Source of the DNA: Actinoallomurus sp963823735 | Lineage (GTDB): Bacteria; Actinomycetota; Actinomycetes; Streptosporangiales; Streptosporangiaceae | NCBI GenBank assembly: GCA_963823735.1 | Contig: CAWGMO010000001.1 | Location: forward strand, 1,860,001 to 1,924,000 | Reading direction: 5' to 3' | DNA: 64,000 nt | Part shown: one piece after another, positions 51,746 to 60,686 of the stretch | Position numbering within the stretch: position 1 is the stretch's first letter | Layout: each line of letters starts with the position of its first letter | Position numbers and translations under genes: made by a program | Notes under the pieces: model-generated | Seen by the model: the letters and a program-made list of their open reading frames with translations, nothing else | Told to the model about the DNA's origin: nothing | Database searches by the model: none

Positions 51746-52093
51746 TCAGCGGCGCCCGCGCAGGAGCCGCAGGGCCTTCTCCTTCTCGAAGTCCAGTGCG
51801 CGTCCGGGCGGCGCGGACAGGCGCCCGATCCGCTCGCCGAGTTCGCGTACGGCGGCCCGTACGCCGGGCTCGGCCAGCACGCGGACCCCGAAGGCCAGCT
51901 CGCCGGGGCTGATGTCGTAGCGCTTCTCCAGCGTGAGGGCGAGCGCGACGGCGCGGAGCTCGTCCTCGCCGAAGCGGCGGTGACCTTGGCGTTCGCGGGT
52001 CGGAGGGAGCAGGCCCAGCGCCTCGCGGTAGCGGAGCATGCGGGGTGAGGTTCCGAGCCGCTGGGCGGCCTCCGTGATGCGCATGGGACCCAT
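51746..52093 (-). CDS. MerR family regulator (115 aa)
   Basis: The winged helix is clear: MRITEAAQRLGTSPRMLRYR, ALGLLPPTRERQGHRRFGED, then a dimerisation helix region (VALALTLEKRYDISPGELAF). It lacks metal-binding cysteines, so it is not a metal sensor of the classic kind. ATG at 52093 and ATG at 52084 are both possible; the sequence just upstream has a TAGATT -10-like box. It diverges from ahcY (99-bp gap) and could regulate it or itself. Confidence 0.85.
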   Translation of the reverse strand: MGPMRITEAAQRLGTSPRMLRYREALGLLPPTRERQGHRRFGEDELRAVALALTLEKRYDISPGELAFGVRVLAEPGVRAAVRELGERIGRLSAPPGRALDFEKEKALRLLRGRR

Positions 52094-52192
52094 TCTGACA
52101 AATCTATGTAAGAAACGGCCGTCTCGCCGTGCGTTCACCGATTCCCCCGACCTACACTCCCCGGGACAACGACTTCAGGGAGCTGACCAAGC

Positions 52193-53620
<1,428 letters not shown>

Positions 53621-53623
53621 TCA

Positions 53624-54880
53624 GTGCTTGAAGCGGACATCGCCGACCCCGGGCTCGCTGAGTCCGGGGTCCGGCGTATCGACTGGGCGGACCGCGCGAT
53701 GCCGGTGCTGCGGCTCATACGTGAGCGTTTCGCGGCCGACCGGCCGCTCGCGGGCCTGCGCATCGCGGCGTGCATGCACGTCACGACGGAGACCGCGAAC
53801 CTCATCCGCGCGCTGCAAGCGGGCGGCGCCGAGGTCGCGCTCGCCGCGTCGAACCCGCTCTCCACGCAGGACGACACGGCCGCCGCGCTCGTACGTGAGT
53901 ACGGCGCGGCGGTCTTCGCCCGTCAGGGAGTCGACCGCGACGGCTACTACCGTCACATCCACCAGGCGCTGGAGATCGGCCCCGACGTGGTGCTCGACGA
54001 CGGCTGCGACCTGGTCAACACCCTGCACACCGAACGGCTCGACCTCGCCGCCGGCGTACGCGGCGGGTGCGAGGCGACCACGACCGGCGTCATCCGGCTG
54101 CACCAGATGGCGCGCGAGGGCGCGCTGCGCTTCCCGATGGTGGCCGTCAACGACACCGACACCAAGCACATGTTCGACAACCGGTACGGCACCGGGCAGT
54201 CGACCCTCGACGGAATCGTGCGCGCGACGAACACCCTGCTCGCGGGCAAGACGATCGTCATCGCCGGCTTCGGCTACTGCGGCCGTGGCCTCGCCGAGCG
54301 GGCGCGCGGCATGGGCGGCCGCGTCGTCATCACCGAGATCGACCCGGTCAAGGCGCTCGACGCCGTACTCCAGGGCTTCCGCGTCCAGCCGATGGAACGC
54401 GCCGCCGAGGACGGCGACGTCTTCATCACCGTCACCGGCAACTGCGACGTCATCGGCCCCGAGCACTTCGCGCGGATGAAGGACGGCGCGATCCTCGCCA
54501 ACTCCGGCCACTTCGACGTCGAGATCGACGTACGCGGCCTGGCCGACCTCGCCGTCGAGGTCCGCCGCGAGGTACGCCCGACGGCCGACGAGTACGTACT
54601 GGCCGACGGGCGCCGCCTGGTCCTGCTCGCGGAAGGCCGCCTGGTCAACCTGGCCGCCGCCGAGGGCCACCCGGCCGCCGTGATGGACATGTCCTTCGCC
54701 GACCAGGCCCTGACGTGCGAGTGGCTCGTCGGCCAGGACCTCTCGCCGGGCGTGTACGACGTGCCGGAGCCCATCGACACCGAGGTCGCGAGACTGAAAC
54801 TGGCCTCGATGGACGTCGACATCGACACGCTGTCCGCCGGCCAGGAGGAGTACCTCTCGTCGTGGCGCCGGGGCTCCTGA
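53624..54880 (+). CDS. Second S-adenosylhomocysteine hydrolase-family protein, short archaeal/thermophile type (418 aa)
   Basis: Same fold as ahcY but about 57 residues shorter and with archaeal/Thermotoga-type signatures: NPLSTQDDTAAALV, DDGCDLVNTLHTER, CEATTTGVIRLHQM, NDTDTKHMFDNRYGTGQST and the NAD loop GFGYCGRGLAERA. The ring-opening aspartates, lysine and NAD loop are retained, so it is probably active. Archaeal members include S-inosylhomocysteine hydrolases, so the substrate may differ from that of ahcY. GTG at 53624 has no good ribosome binding site and probably depends on coupling to ahcY. The C-terminal Lys/Tyr tail of long enzymes is absent, as expected. Confidence 0.88.
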   Translation: MLEADIADPGLAESGVRRIDWADRAMPVLRLIRERFAADRPLAGLRIAACMHVTTETANLIRALQAGGAEVALAASNPLSTQDDTAAALVREYGAAVFARQGVDRDGYYRHIHQALEIGPDVVLDDGCDLVNTLHTERLDLAAGVRGGCEATTTGVIRLHQMAREGALRFPMVAVNDTDTKHMFDNRYGTGQSTLDGIVRATNTLLAGKTIVIAGFGYCGRGLAERARGMGGRVVITEIDPVKALDAVLQGFRVQPMERAAEDGDVFITVTGNCDVIGPEHFARMKDGAILANSGHFDVEIDVRGLADLAVEVRREVRPTADEYVLADGRRLVLLAEGRLVNLAAAEGHPAAVMDMSFADQALTCEWLVGQDLSPGVYDVPEPIDTEVARLKLASMDVDIDTLSAGQEEYLSSWRRGS

Positions 54881-54883
54881 GCC

Positions 54884-55447
54884 ATGCCGCGCGGAACATA
54901 CCTGCATGACTCCGACGTCGAGGAACACTTCACTTGCGCGTTCGACGGCGGCGGCTGGCGCTACACCGCGACACGCACAGACGGCGGCACAATCGAACTC
55001 GCCGCCGACGCCCGCTGGCGCCCGGCCCGCCTCCAGATCACGCTTGGTGAGAACTGGCTGAAAGGCGGCTCCGCGGGGGCAGACCTGCTGTGGGTGACAG
55101 GCGGCCAGGAACACTCGGCCCGCGCCACGGGTTTCCTCGGCGACTCACCGGGCCTGCTCGTCGCCGTCGCGCGCTCACTGGGCCTGAAGGAGAAGGAACG
55201 CGCCGACATCCGCCTGCTCGTGTTGACCTCACCGTCACTGGCGGTCCGCACAGTGCCCCAACGCTGGACCCTCACCGAGACCGCCTGGCACGAAGCCGAC
55301 GACGGCCGCCTGCCCGTCGAACGGTACGAGGTCACCGACCTGGAGACCGGCGAGATCTCAGAGTTCCACCTGGCCGGAGATGTCGTGATCGCCGCCCCAG
55401 GCGTCGAACTGACAGCCCTGCACGACCCCCCGAACCTGAACCCCTAG
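54884..55447 (+). CDS. Hypothetical protein co-transcribed with the second hydrolase (187 aa)
   Basis: I do not recognise a family. It reads as a mostly beta-strand soluble protein without signal peptide: FTCAFDGGGWRYTATRTDGG, RWRPARLQITLGENWLKGGS, VPQRWTLTETAWHEADDGRL and VERYEVTDLETGEISEFHLA. The pattern is reminiscent of lipocalin-like or putative glycolipid-binding barrels. ATG at 54884 is 3 bases after the preceding stop, so it shares the ahcY operon and may act in the same methylation or nucleoside salvage context (inference). Confidence 0.7.
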   Translation: MPRGTYLHDSDVEEHFTCAFDGGGWRYTATRTDGGTIELAADARWRPARLQITLGENWLKGGSAGADLLWVTGGQEHSARATGFLGDSPGLLVAVARSLGLKEKERADIRLLVLTSPSLAVRTVPQRWTLTETAWHEADDGRLPVERYEVTDLETGEISEFHLAGDVVIAAPGVELTALHDPPNLNP

Positions 55448-55551
55448 CGGACGAACCTCGCCCGGCGCGTGGAACCTCCCGTCCCCCGGGGCGTACCGCG
55501 AGAACGGCCGTTCCTGGGTGCGGGGCCTGGGGCGTACGGCGGGACGTCGTC

Positions 55552-56511
55552 CTAGCGGCCTGGGGGGAGGAAGGACGGGCGGTTCTGGGCCTCGGGTGGG
55601 CCGCCGAGCCACTCCGGGCCGGGGGCGGGGCCCGGGCCGTACCACGGGGGCGGTGGTGGGGGGCCGGTCACCGGGATCGTGCCCGGGCCGTACGGCGCCG
55701 TTGGGACGGTGACCGTGGCCGGGATGCCGCGGCGGTTGATCGCGGCGCGGCGGGCCGCGCGTTCGGCCAGGCGGCGTTCCTCGCGGTGGCGGCGTTCGGC
55801 GAGGACGGCGGACAGGATGATCTCCGGGCGGAGGCCTGGCGGTGGCGGTGGGCTGACGTGGCGCATGATCTCGCCGATGAGGCGTTGCCCCATCTCGTCG
55901 CGTACGCGCGGTGCCATCTCCCAGAAGCGCGTGAGGTACTGGCGTCCGGCCAGCGCGATGTTGTCCGGCAGGAGCGACAGTTCCAGTGACGCCGCCCACG
56001 GCGCCAGCTGCGGCGGCATGATCGCGACCGGGCCGAGGAAGACGTTCACGGGTACGCGGTCCTGGATCACGATGGTGCCCGCGAACACGTCGCCGAGCCG
56101 CTTCCCTCGCTGGTTGAGCAGCGACGTGATGAGCGCGGGGGAGCCGAGGAGCGTCCAGATCTCCACGAAGCCCGCCAGCGCGCGTACGAGCGCCTGCCGG
56201 AACCGTTCAGGCCCGCCGTCCTCGCCCACGACACGCAGGCCGACCGCGATCTTGCCGAGCGTACGGCCGCGGGTCAGCGACTCCATGATCGTCGGGTACC
56301 CGACGATGACCAGGACGGTCACCACGATCGTCAGGCCGACCGTGACGGCGGAGTCCGAGACCTGCGCCGACAGGCCGACGAAGATGAAACAGATGTAGAG
56401 CACGAACAGCTGAACGCACATGTCGACGAACAGCGCGAGGGCGCGGCTGGCCAGCCGCGCCACCCGGATGTCGAGCGCGACGGCCTCACCGGTCACCAGT
56501 TCGATGGGCAC
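55552..56511 (-). CDS. RDD family membrane protein (319 aa)
   Basis: An RDD domain (about 1-150) with VALDIRVARLASRALALFVD at its start and YPTIMESLTRGRTLGKIAVG, followed by QRGKRLGDVFAGTIVIQDR. Three or four membrane segments, then an amphipathic region and a Pro/Gly-rich C-terminal tail. GTG at 56511 has GGGAGGG 5 bases upstream, leaving 46 bases to the divergent SpoIIM-like gene, its usual partner in actinobacteria. The function is undefined; transport or protein-complex roles have been proposed for RDD proteins. Confidence 0.88.
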   Translation of the reverse strand: MPIELVTGEAVALDIRVARLASRALALFVDMCVQLFVLYICFIFVGLSAQVSDSAVTVGLTIVVTVLVIVGYPTIMESLTRGRTLGKIAVGLRVVGEDGGPERFRQALVRALAGFVEIWTLLGSPALITSLLNQRGKRLGDVFAGTIVIQDRVPVNVFLGPVAIMPPQLAPWAASLELSLLPDNIALAGRQYLTRFWEMAPRVRDEMGQRLIGEIMRHVSPPPPPGLRPEIILSAVLAERRHREERRLAERAARRAAINRRGIPATVTVPTAPYGPGTIPVTGPPPPPPWYGPGPAPGPEWLGGPPEAQNRPSFLPPGR

Positions 56512-56557
56512 GCGGCCCTCCCGTCCAGATCTTCGCTTGAGGGTAGTGTGCCGGTCT

Positions 56558-57556
56558 GTGGACGTCGACGCCTTCGTAGCCGCGCACAACGCCGAATGGC
56601 GCCGCCTGGAGCAGCTCGTCAACCGAGGCACCCGCAAACTGAACGGTGGAGAGATCGACGAGCTGGTCGAGCTGTACCAGCGCGCCGCGACCCACCTGTC
56701 GGCCGTGAGATCAAGCTCACCGGACCCCGCCCTGGTCGGCCGCCTGTCCTCCCTGGTCGCCCGGGGCCGCGCGGCCGTCACCGGCGCCCACGCCCCGATG
56801 TGGCGCGACGCCGCACGCTTCCTGACGGTGTCCTTCCCGGCCACCGCGTACCGGATGCGCTGGTGGTGGCTGACGTCGGCGGTGATCTGCAACCTGATCT
56901 CGCTGGTACTCGCGATCTGGGTGGCCCGGAACCCGACGGTGCAGGCGTCCCTGCTGTCCCCGACGGAGATCCGCCAGTTGGTCGACCACGACTTCGCGAA
57001 CTACTACACCGAGCACGCCGCCGGAGCCTTCGCCTTCCAGGTGTGGGTGAACAACGCGTGGGTGTCGGCCCAGGCCTTGATCTTCGGCATCCTGCTGGGC
57101 ATCCCGACCCTGCTGGTCCTGTGGGGCAACCAGCTGAACCTGGGCGTATCCGCCGGCCTGATGTTCGCCCACGGCAAGGGCGCGATCTTCTTCGGCCTGC
57201 TACTGCCACACGGCCTGCTGGAACTGACGGCGGTGTACCTGGCCTCGGCGGCGGGCCTACGCCTCGGCTGGACGGTCATCGACCCGGGCCCACGCCCCCG
57301 AGGCCAGGCCCTGGCCGAGGAAGGCCGCGCCGCGATGAGCATCACCCTGGGCCTGATCGGCGTCCTCGCGATCTCAGGCGTGATCGAGGGCTTCGTCACG
57401 GGCCACGTCCCGGTGACGTGGCTCCGCATCGCCATCGGCGTCCTGGCCGAGACGGCCTTCCTGACGTACGTGATCGTCTTCGGCCGCCGAGCGGTGGCGG
57501 AGGGCGACACCGGCGACGCCGAACTGATCCCGGACACCGCCCCCGTCGCCGCCTGA
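56558..57556 (+). CDS. Stage II sporulation protein M-like (DUF95) membrane protein (332 aa)
   Basis: An N-terminal helical cytoplasmic domain (VDVDAFVAAHNAEWRRLEQL) is followed by five or six membrane segments of the SpoIIM/DUF95 family (WWLTSAVICNLISLVLAIWV, ALIFGILLGIPTLLVLWGNQ, FFGLLLPHGLLELTAVYLAS). GTG at 56558 is 8 bases after TAGTGT, suggesting leaderless transcription. It usually neighbours RDD, DUF58 and MoxR genes; here the DUF58 gene is 5 kb further on. In Bacillus SpoIIM belongs to the engulfment machinery; the actinobacterial role is unknown. Confidence 0.88.
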   Translation: MDVDAFVAAHNAEWRRLEQLVNRGTRKLNGGEIDELVELYQRAATHLSAVRSSSPDPALVGRLSSLVARGRAAVTGAHAPMWRDAARFLTVSFPATAYRMRWWWLTSAVICNLISLVLAIWVARNPTVQASLLSPTEIRQLVDHDFANYYTEHAAGAFAFQVWVNNAWVSAQALIFGILLGIPTLLVLWGNQLNLGVSAGLMFAHGKGAIFFGLLLPHGLLELTAVYLASAAGLRLGWTVIDPGPRPRGQALAEEGRAAMSITLGLIGVLAISGVIEGFVTGHVPVTWLRIAIGVLAETAFLTYVIVFGRRAVAEGDTGDAELIPDTAPVAA

Positions 57557-58174
57557 CCGGGCCTTCGGCCACCCCGCGCCCACAGCGCCTCCGACCCGCC
57601 ACGACCTACGTGCCGCCCGGTCGTACGGGGCGGGCGGAATGCCGTACGGAAGGGTAGGGCCGTCACCGGCCGCCTGACTCGACCTTTGAGCTGCCCTCGG
57701 GACGGCGCCTCCGGCTCGTCGACGAGGACCGTCACCGGCCGCCGGAGCCGGCCTTGAGCTGCCCTCAGGACGGCACGCGGCGCTTCTGACTCGTCACCGC
57801 GACCTACGTCCCCGCCGCCCGGTCGTCACCGTTCCGGTCCCCACGGGGTCGACGGCAGGCCGTACGGACGTCGCTGGCCGCCTAACGTGCACCGAGGCTG
57901 TACAGATCGCTCCGCGCGGTCGGCTGCCGCCTCAGGCCGTACGGCGGCAGGTCCGCGATCGTCGCGACGCGAACCACCCGCCACCTCCTGAACTGCTCAC
58001 CTACCGCTCCCCACTCTCGCAACGACGCGAAGCGTCCCCACCCCGACACGGGGCCAGGCGGCCCGTACACGCCGGTCCCTCGATGCGGCCTCACCCACGG
58101 CCAGGCCGCCGATCTCCGGCCGCTGAAGGCCCTCCCGCCGTACGCGCCGCCGCCGTCGCCAGCGGCACCGCAGG
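57557..58174. other. 618-base gap with degenerate direct repeats
   Basis: No normal gene is visible. Two imperfect copies of a roughly 45-base unit start at 57662 and 57731, sharing GTCACCGGCCGCC and CTTTGAGCTGCCCTC/CCTTGAGCTGCCCTC. A second element, GACCTACGTGCCGCCCGGTCGT near 57603, recurs in altered form near 57801. A possible 31-codon gene at 57882-57977 is listed separately. Confidence 0.5.
57882..57977 (-). CDS. Possible small peptide gene (31 aa)
   Basis: GTG at 57977 is preceded, 6 bases away, by a perfect AGGAGG. The frame reads VVRVATIADLPPYGLRRQ and ends ARSDLYSLGAR then stop (57882). The peptide is polar with no membrane helix. It has no recognisable family and no modifying enzyme beside it. 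The perfect Shine-Dalgarno sequence is the only strong evidence, so it may be chance. Confidence 0.25.
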   Translation of the reverse strand: MVRVATIADLPPYGLRRQPTARSDLYSLGAR

Positions 58175-58621
58175 TCAGGTCGGCGGCAGGGAGTCGGCGG
58201 CGATGGTCGCGAGGGCGTCGCGGAAGGCTTCCAGGCGGGGTGCGTCCAGTGCCGCGAGCAGGGCGGCGTCGGTCTCGTGGGACAGGTGGGCGGCGCGTTG
58301 TGACAGAGCGCGGCCCTCAGGGGTGAGTTCGACGAGTTGGCGTCTGCGGTCGGTGGTGTCGCGTACGCGGCGTACCGCGTCCAGCGCCTCCAGTTCGTCG
58401 ACCATGTCCACCACGACGCTGGGGGCCACGCCCAGTGCCCGGGCCAGGGTCAGTTGTGCCAGCGGGCCGCCGCGGAGGGACTCCAGTACGCCGCAGTGGC
58501 GCGGGCGCAGGCCCAGGGGTGCCAGGCGGTCGGCGAAGCCCTGTGTCGCCAGCCGGCCCAGTTTGCCCAGGAGGAAGGCGACGCTTCCCGTCACGGATTC
58601 TTCCGCTGTCACCGGCCTCAT
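58175..58621 (-). CDS. MarR family regulator (148 aa)
   Basis: Winged-helix regulator with GLRPRHCGVLESLRGGPLAQ, the recognition helix region RALGVAPSVVVDMVDELEAL and the wing VRDTTDRRRQLVELTPEGR. Dimerisation helices lie at both ends. ATG at 58621 faces the divergent small membrane protein gene. The gap is tiny and contains repeated CGATTCGG/TGATTCGG motifs, probable binding sites for this regulator. Confidence 0.9.
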   Translation of the reverse strand: MRPVTAEESVTGSVAFLLGKLGRLATQGFADRLAPLGLRPRHCGVLESLRGGPLAQLTLARALGVAPSVVVDMVDELEALDAVRRVRDTTDRRRQLVELTPEGRALSQRAAHLSHETDAALLAALDAPRLEAFRDALATIAADSLPPT

Positions 58622-58635
58622 GTTACCGTGACCAA

Positions 58636-59031
58636 ATGATTCGGATACCAAACGATTCGGTGGCCGACAGGCGGCACGTCTTCGCCACGGTCGTGACCAT
58701 CGCCACGGTGATCGGCTCGGGGTATTTCATGGTCGCCGGACTGGCCGACCCGAGCGCGCTGCTGCCCGGCGCCGACACGGCCGCCGCGCGTACCCTCGGC
58801 GCGTACATGGCCGCCCGCAGCGCCGTGCTCCTCGGCGGCGCCGTCTGGTTCCTCGCCATCAGGTCCTGGACCCGGCTCGGTCTGTTGCTCGCCCTCAACG
58901 GCGCCGTGCAGGTCCTCGACGGCGTCGTCGGCGTCGCACGTCACCGGCCTGTGGAGGCCATCGGCCCCTTCGTCTTCGCCGTCGCCCTCTTCGCCGCTGC
59001 CGAAGGTCTCCGGCGAGCCCTCTACAGGTAG
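58636..59031 (+). CDS. Small four-helix membrane protein (131 aa)
   Basis: Four hydrophobic segments: VFATVVTIATVIGSGYFMVA, YMAARSAVLLGGAVWFLAI, LGLLLALNGAVQVLDGVVGV and IGPFVFAVALFAAAEGL. It resembles the DUF4267-type small membrane proteins often paired with MarR or TetR regulators; function unknown. ATG at 58636 is only 14 bases from the divergent MarR start. GTG at 58660, with TTACCG and TACCAA boxes 17 bases apart upstream, may be the real start (123 aa). The 3' end overlaps the convergent NlpC/P60 gene by 10 bases. Confidence 0.75.
   Translation: MIRIPNDSVADRRHVFATVVTIATVIGSGYFMVAGLADPSALLPGADTAAARTLGAYMAARSAVLLGGAVWFLAIRSWTRLGLLLALNGAVQVLDGVVGVARHRPVEAIGPFVFAVALFAAAEGLRRALYR
58640..58662. 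promoter_or_regulatory. Repeated MarR-site-like motif
   Basis: TGATTCGG (58638-58645 region) and CGATTCGG (58653-58660) are direct repeats in the MarR/membrane-protein gap, placed over the likely promoter of both genes. Confidence 0.35.
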
Positions 59032-60035
59032 CGGACCGCTCCGGCGTACTGGTCCGCGTACCGGTGCTGATCGACGCGAACGATCTCCAGCGGGCTCTCC
59101 ACCGTCGCCGAGTTGGCCGGCGCGTCGATCTCGTACCCGCCGCCGATGTACATCCCGACGTGGTGGACCGACCCGGCGCCGTGGTCGTACGCGTAGAAGA
59201 TCAGGTCGCCGGGCCGCAGCGCGTCCTTGGCGACCGGCGTACCTCCGGCCTTCTGCGCGCCGGCGTCGCGCGGGATGGTGATCCCGTTCAGGTCGTACAC
59301 GGTGTGGGTGAACCCGGAGCAGTCAAACCCGAACCCGGACGTGCCGGCCCACAGGTAGTGCAACCCGGCGAACCCCTTCGCCGTACGGACGAGGTCCTCG
59401 CCGCTCGGCCGCGGAATGTCGGACGTCTTGCCATAGACCCGTACGTCCCGGGCCCGCAGCCACCGCCCGCCGCGATCGGGCGTCTGCACCAGTACGGCCG
59501 AGCCCGTACGCGCCAGCACCGGCAGCCGCGTATCGGCGGAAACCTCCATCTCGCGCCGCCATCCGCCCGGATCGGCGGAGAGCCAGGCGGTACCAGCCGT
59601 CACCATCGCGAACGGCCGTGTCGCCCGAAGCGTCCCGTACGACGGGTTCGCCGCGATCTGCCGGGCGGGCACCCAGCCGGGGTAGCCGAGCGTCTCGCGC
59701 GGCGTCGGCTGCCCGGTGACGGCGACGCGCGCCCAGCCGTCACGCCGCTCCAGCACCCGTACGGGCGTGCCGTAGAGCGCCTGCGTCTCCAGCTTCCCGA
59801 CCAGGTCGGAACGCTGCGCGAGGGTCATACCGGCGGTCCACTTCCGTAGGTCGACCGGATCACCGACCGCAGGCGCGTCCACCGGCCGATTCGTCCCCGG
59901 CGCCACCCACACCGTCGCCACCGCCACGTCGACGTACGCCGTGGGCACCGTCGCCGCGACGGCCGGAACGGTCGTGAGTACGGCCAGCGGCACGAGCACG
60001 GCCGCGAGCAACCTGGAACGAATCGTCACATGCAC
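59022..60035 (-). CDS. NlpC/P60 cell-wall endopeptidase with SH3-like domains (337 aa)
   Basis: Secreted cysteine peptidase that cuts peptidoglycan stem peptides. A signal peptide (SRLLAAVLVPLAVLTTVPAVAA) is followed by SH3-like repeats (VRVLERRDGWARVAVTGQPT; LPVLARTGSAVLVQTPDRGG) and the C-terminal catalytic domain. That domain has Cys in GFGFDCSGFTHTVYDLNG, His in GAGSVHHVGMYIGGGYEIDA and the third residue near AQKAGGTPV. ATG at 60035. The layout resembles actinobacterial and Bacillus gamma-D-glutamyl-diamino-acid endopeptidases. Confidence 0.92.
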   Translation of the reverse strand: MHVTIRSRLLAAVLVPLAVLTTVPAVAATVPTAYVDVAVATVWVAPGTNRPVDAPAVGDPVDLRKWTAGMTLAQRSDLVGKLETQALYGTPVRVLERRDGWARVAVTGQPTPRETLGYPGWVPARQIAANPSYGTLRATRPFAMVTAGTAWLSADPGGWRREMEVSADTRLPVLARTGSAVLVQTPDRGGRWLRARDVRVYGKTSDIPRPSGEDLVRTAKGFAGLHYLWAGTSGFGFDCSGFTHTVYDLNGITIPRDAGAQKAGGTPVAKDALRPGDLIFYAYDHGAGSVHHVGMYIGGGYEIDAPANSATVESPLEIVRVDQHRYADQYAGAVRYL

Positions 60036-60076
60036 ATTTGACCGACCCTTACGCGATATGTCCAGGTCGGCATCGA

Positions 60077-60103
60077 TCTCACGTTCGGGCGGGGCGGGAC
60101 GTC
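60077..60103 (+). promoter_or_regulatory. ECF41-like promoter of ogt
   Basis: TCTCACG (60077-60083), exactly 16 bases, CGTC (60100-60103), continued as CGTCTACAAGGTGT. This resembles the published ECF41 pattern TGTCACA-N16-CGTC with two changes in the -35. An almost identical copy lies before the next gene at 60646. Confidence 0.5.
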
Positions 60104-60141
60104 TACAAGGTGTAGGGCTGAGATCGAGAGAGGGCGGCGAA

Positions 60142-60642
60142 ATGGACAGGACTCATACCCTCATCGCGTCACCGCTGGGCGACCTGACCGTGGTCGCGGA
60201 GGGCGGCGCGCTGCGCGGGCTGTACTTCGAGAGCCATCGGCGAAGACCCAGGCCGGACGCGTTGGGCGTCCGCAGCGCCTCGGGGTTCGAAGAGACACGG
60301 CGGCAGCTGGACGAGTACTTCGCCGGCGAGCGGACCCGTTTCGACCTGCCACTGGCGCCTGAGGGCGACGAGTTCCAGCGGCAGGTGTGGCGGCTGCTGG
60401 CCGGCATCCCCTTCGGGGAGACACGCTCGTACGGTGAGCTGGCCCGGCACCTGGGGAACGTCTCCCTGTCACAGGCGGTCGGCGCCGCGAACGGCCGCAA
60501 TCCGCTGGCGGTCATCGTGCCCTGCCATCGGGTGGTGGGCGCGGACGGCGGCCTGACGGGGTACGCGGGCGGGCTCGATCGCAAGCGGTTCCTGCTGAAC
60601 CACGAGGAGCCGTCCGAGCGCCGGGCCGCAAGGCTCTTCTGA
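60142..60642 (+). CDS. ogt: Methylated-DNA--protein-cysteine methyltransferase (166 aa)
   Basis: Suicide repair enzyme that takes the alkyl group from O6-alkylguanine. The acceptor is Cys128 in IVPCHRVVGADGGLTGYAGG; the helix-turn-helix contains SYGELARHLGNVSLSQAVGA, with the arginine finger nearby in NGRNPLAV. The N-terminal ribonuclease-like domain and total length fit Ogt. ATG at 60142 is about 40 bases after a distinctive promoter. The same promoter type precedes the adjacent oxygenase gene, so the two respond together. Confidence 0.95.
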   Translation: MDRTHTLIASPLGDLTVVAEGGALRGLYFESHRRRPRPDALGVRSASGFEETRRQLDEYFAGERTRFDLPLAPEGDEFQRQVWRLLAGIPFGETRSYGELARHLGNVSLSQAVGAANGRNPLAVIVPCHRVVGADGGLTGYAGGLDRKRFLLNHEEPSERRAARLF

Positions 60643-60645
60643 CGG

Positions 60646-60672
60646 TCTCACGTTTGGTGGGCCTGGGACGTC
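60646..60672 (+). promoter_or_regulatory. ECF41-like promoter of the 2OG-Fe(II) oxygenase
   Basis: TCTCACG (60646-60652), 16 bases, CGTC (60669-60672), continued as CGTCTACAGGATGT. The spacer ends in GGGA, as in the ogt promoter. Transcription would start only a few bases before the ATG at 60687. Confidence 0.5.
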
Positions 60673-60686
60673 TACAGGATGTGACG

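Noticed and set aside
52094..52192. SAH riboswitch before ahcY
   Set aside because: The gap is only 99 bases and shared with a divergent MerR gene; I see no pseudoknot-type conserved core, and a plain AGGGAG site is present.
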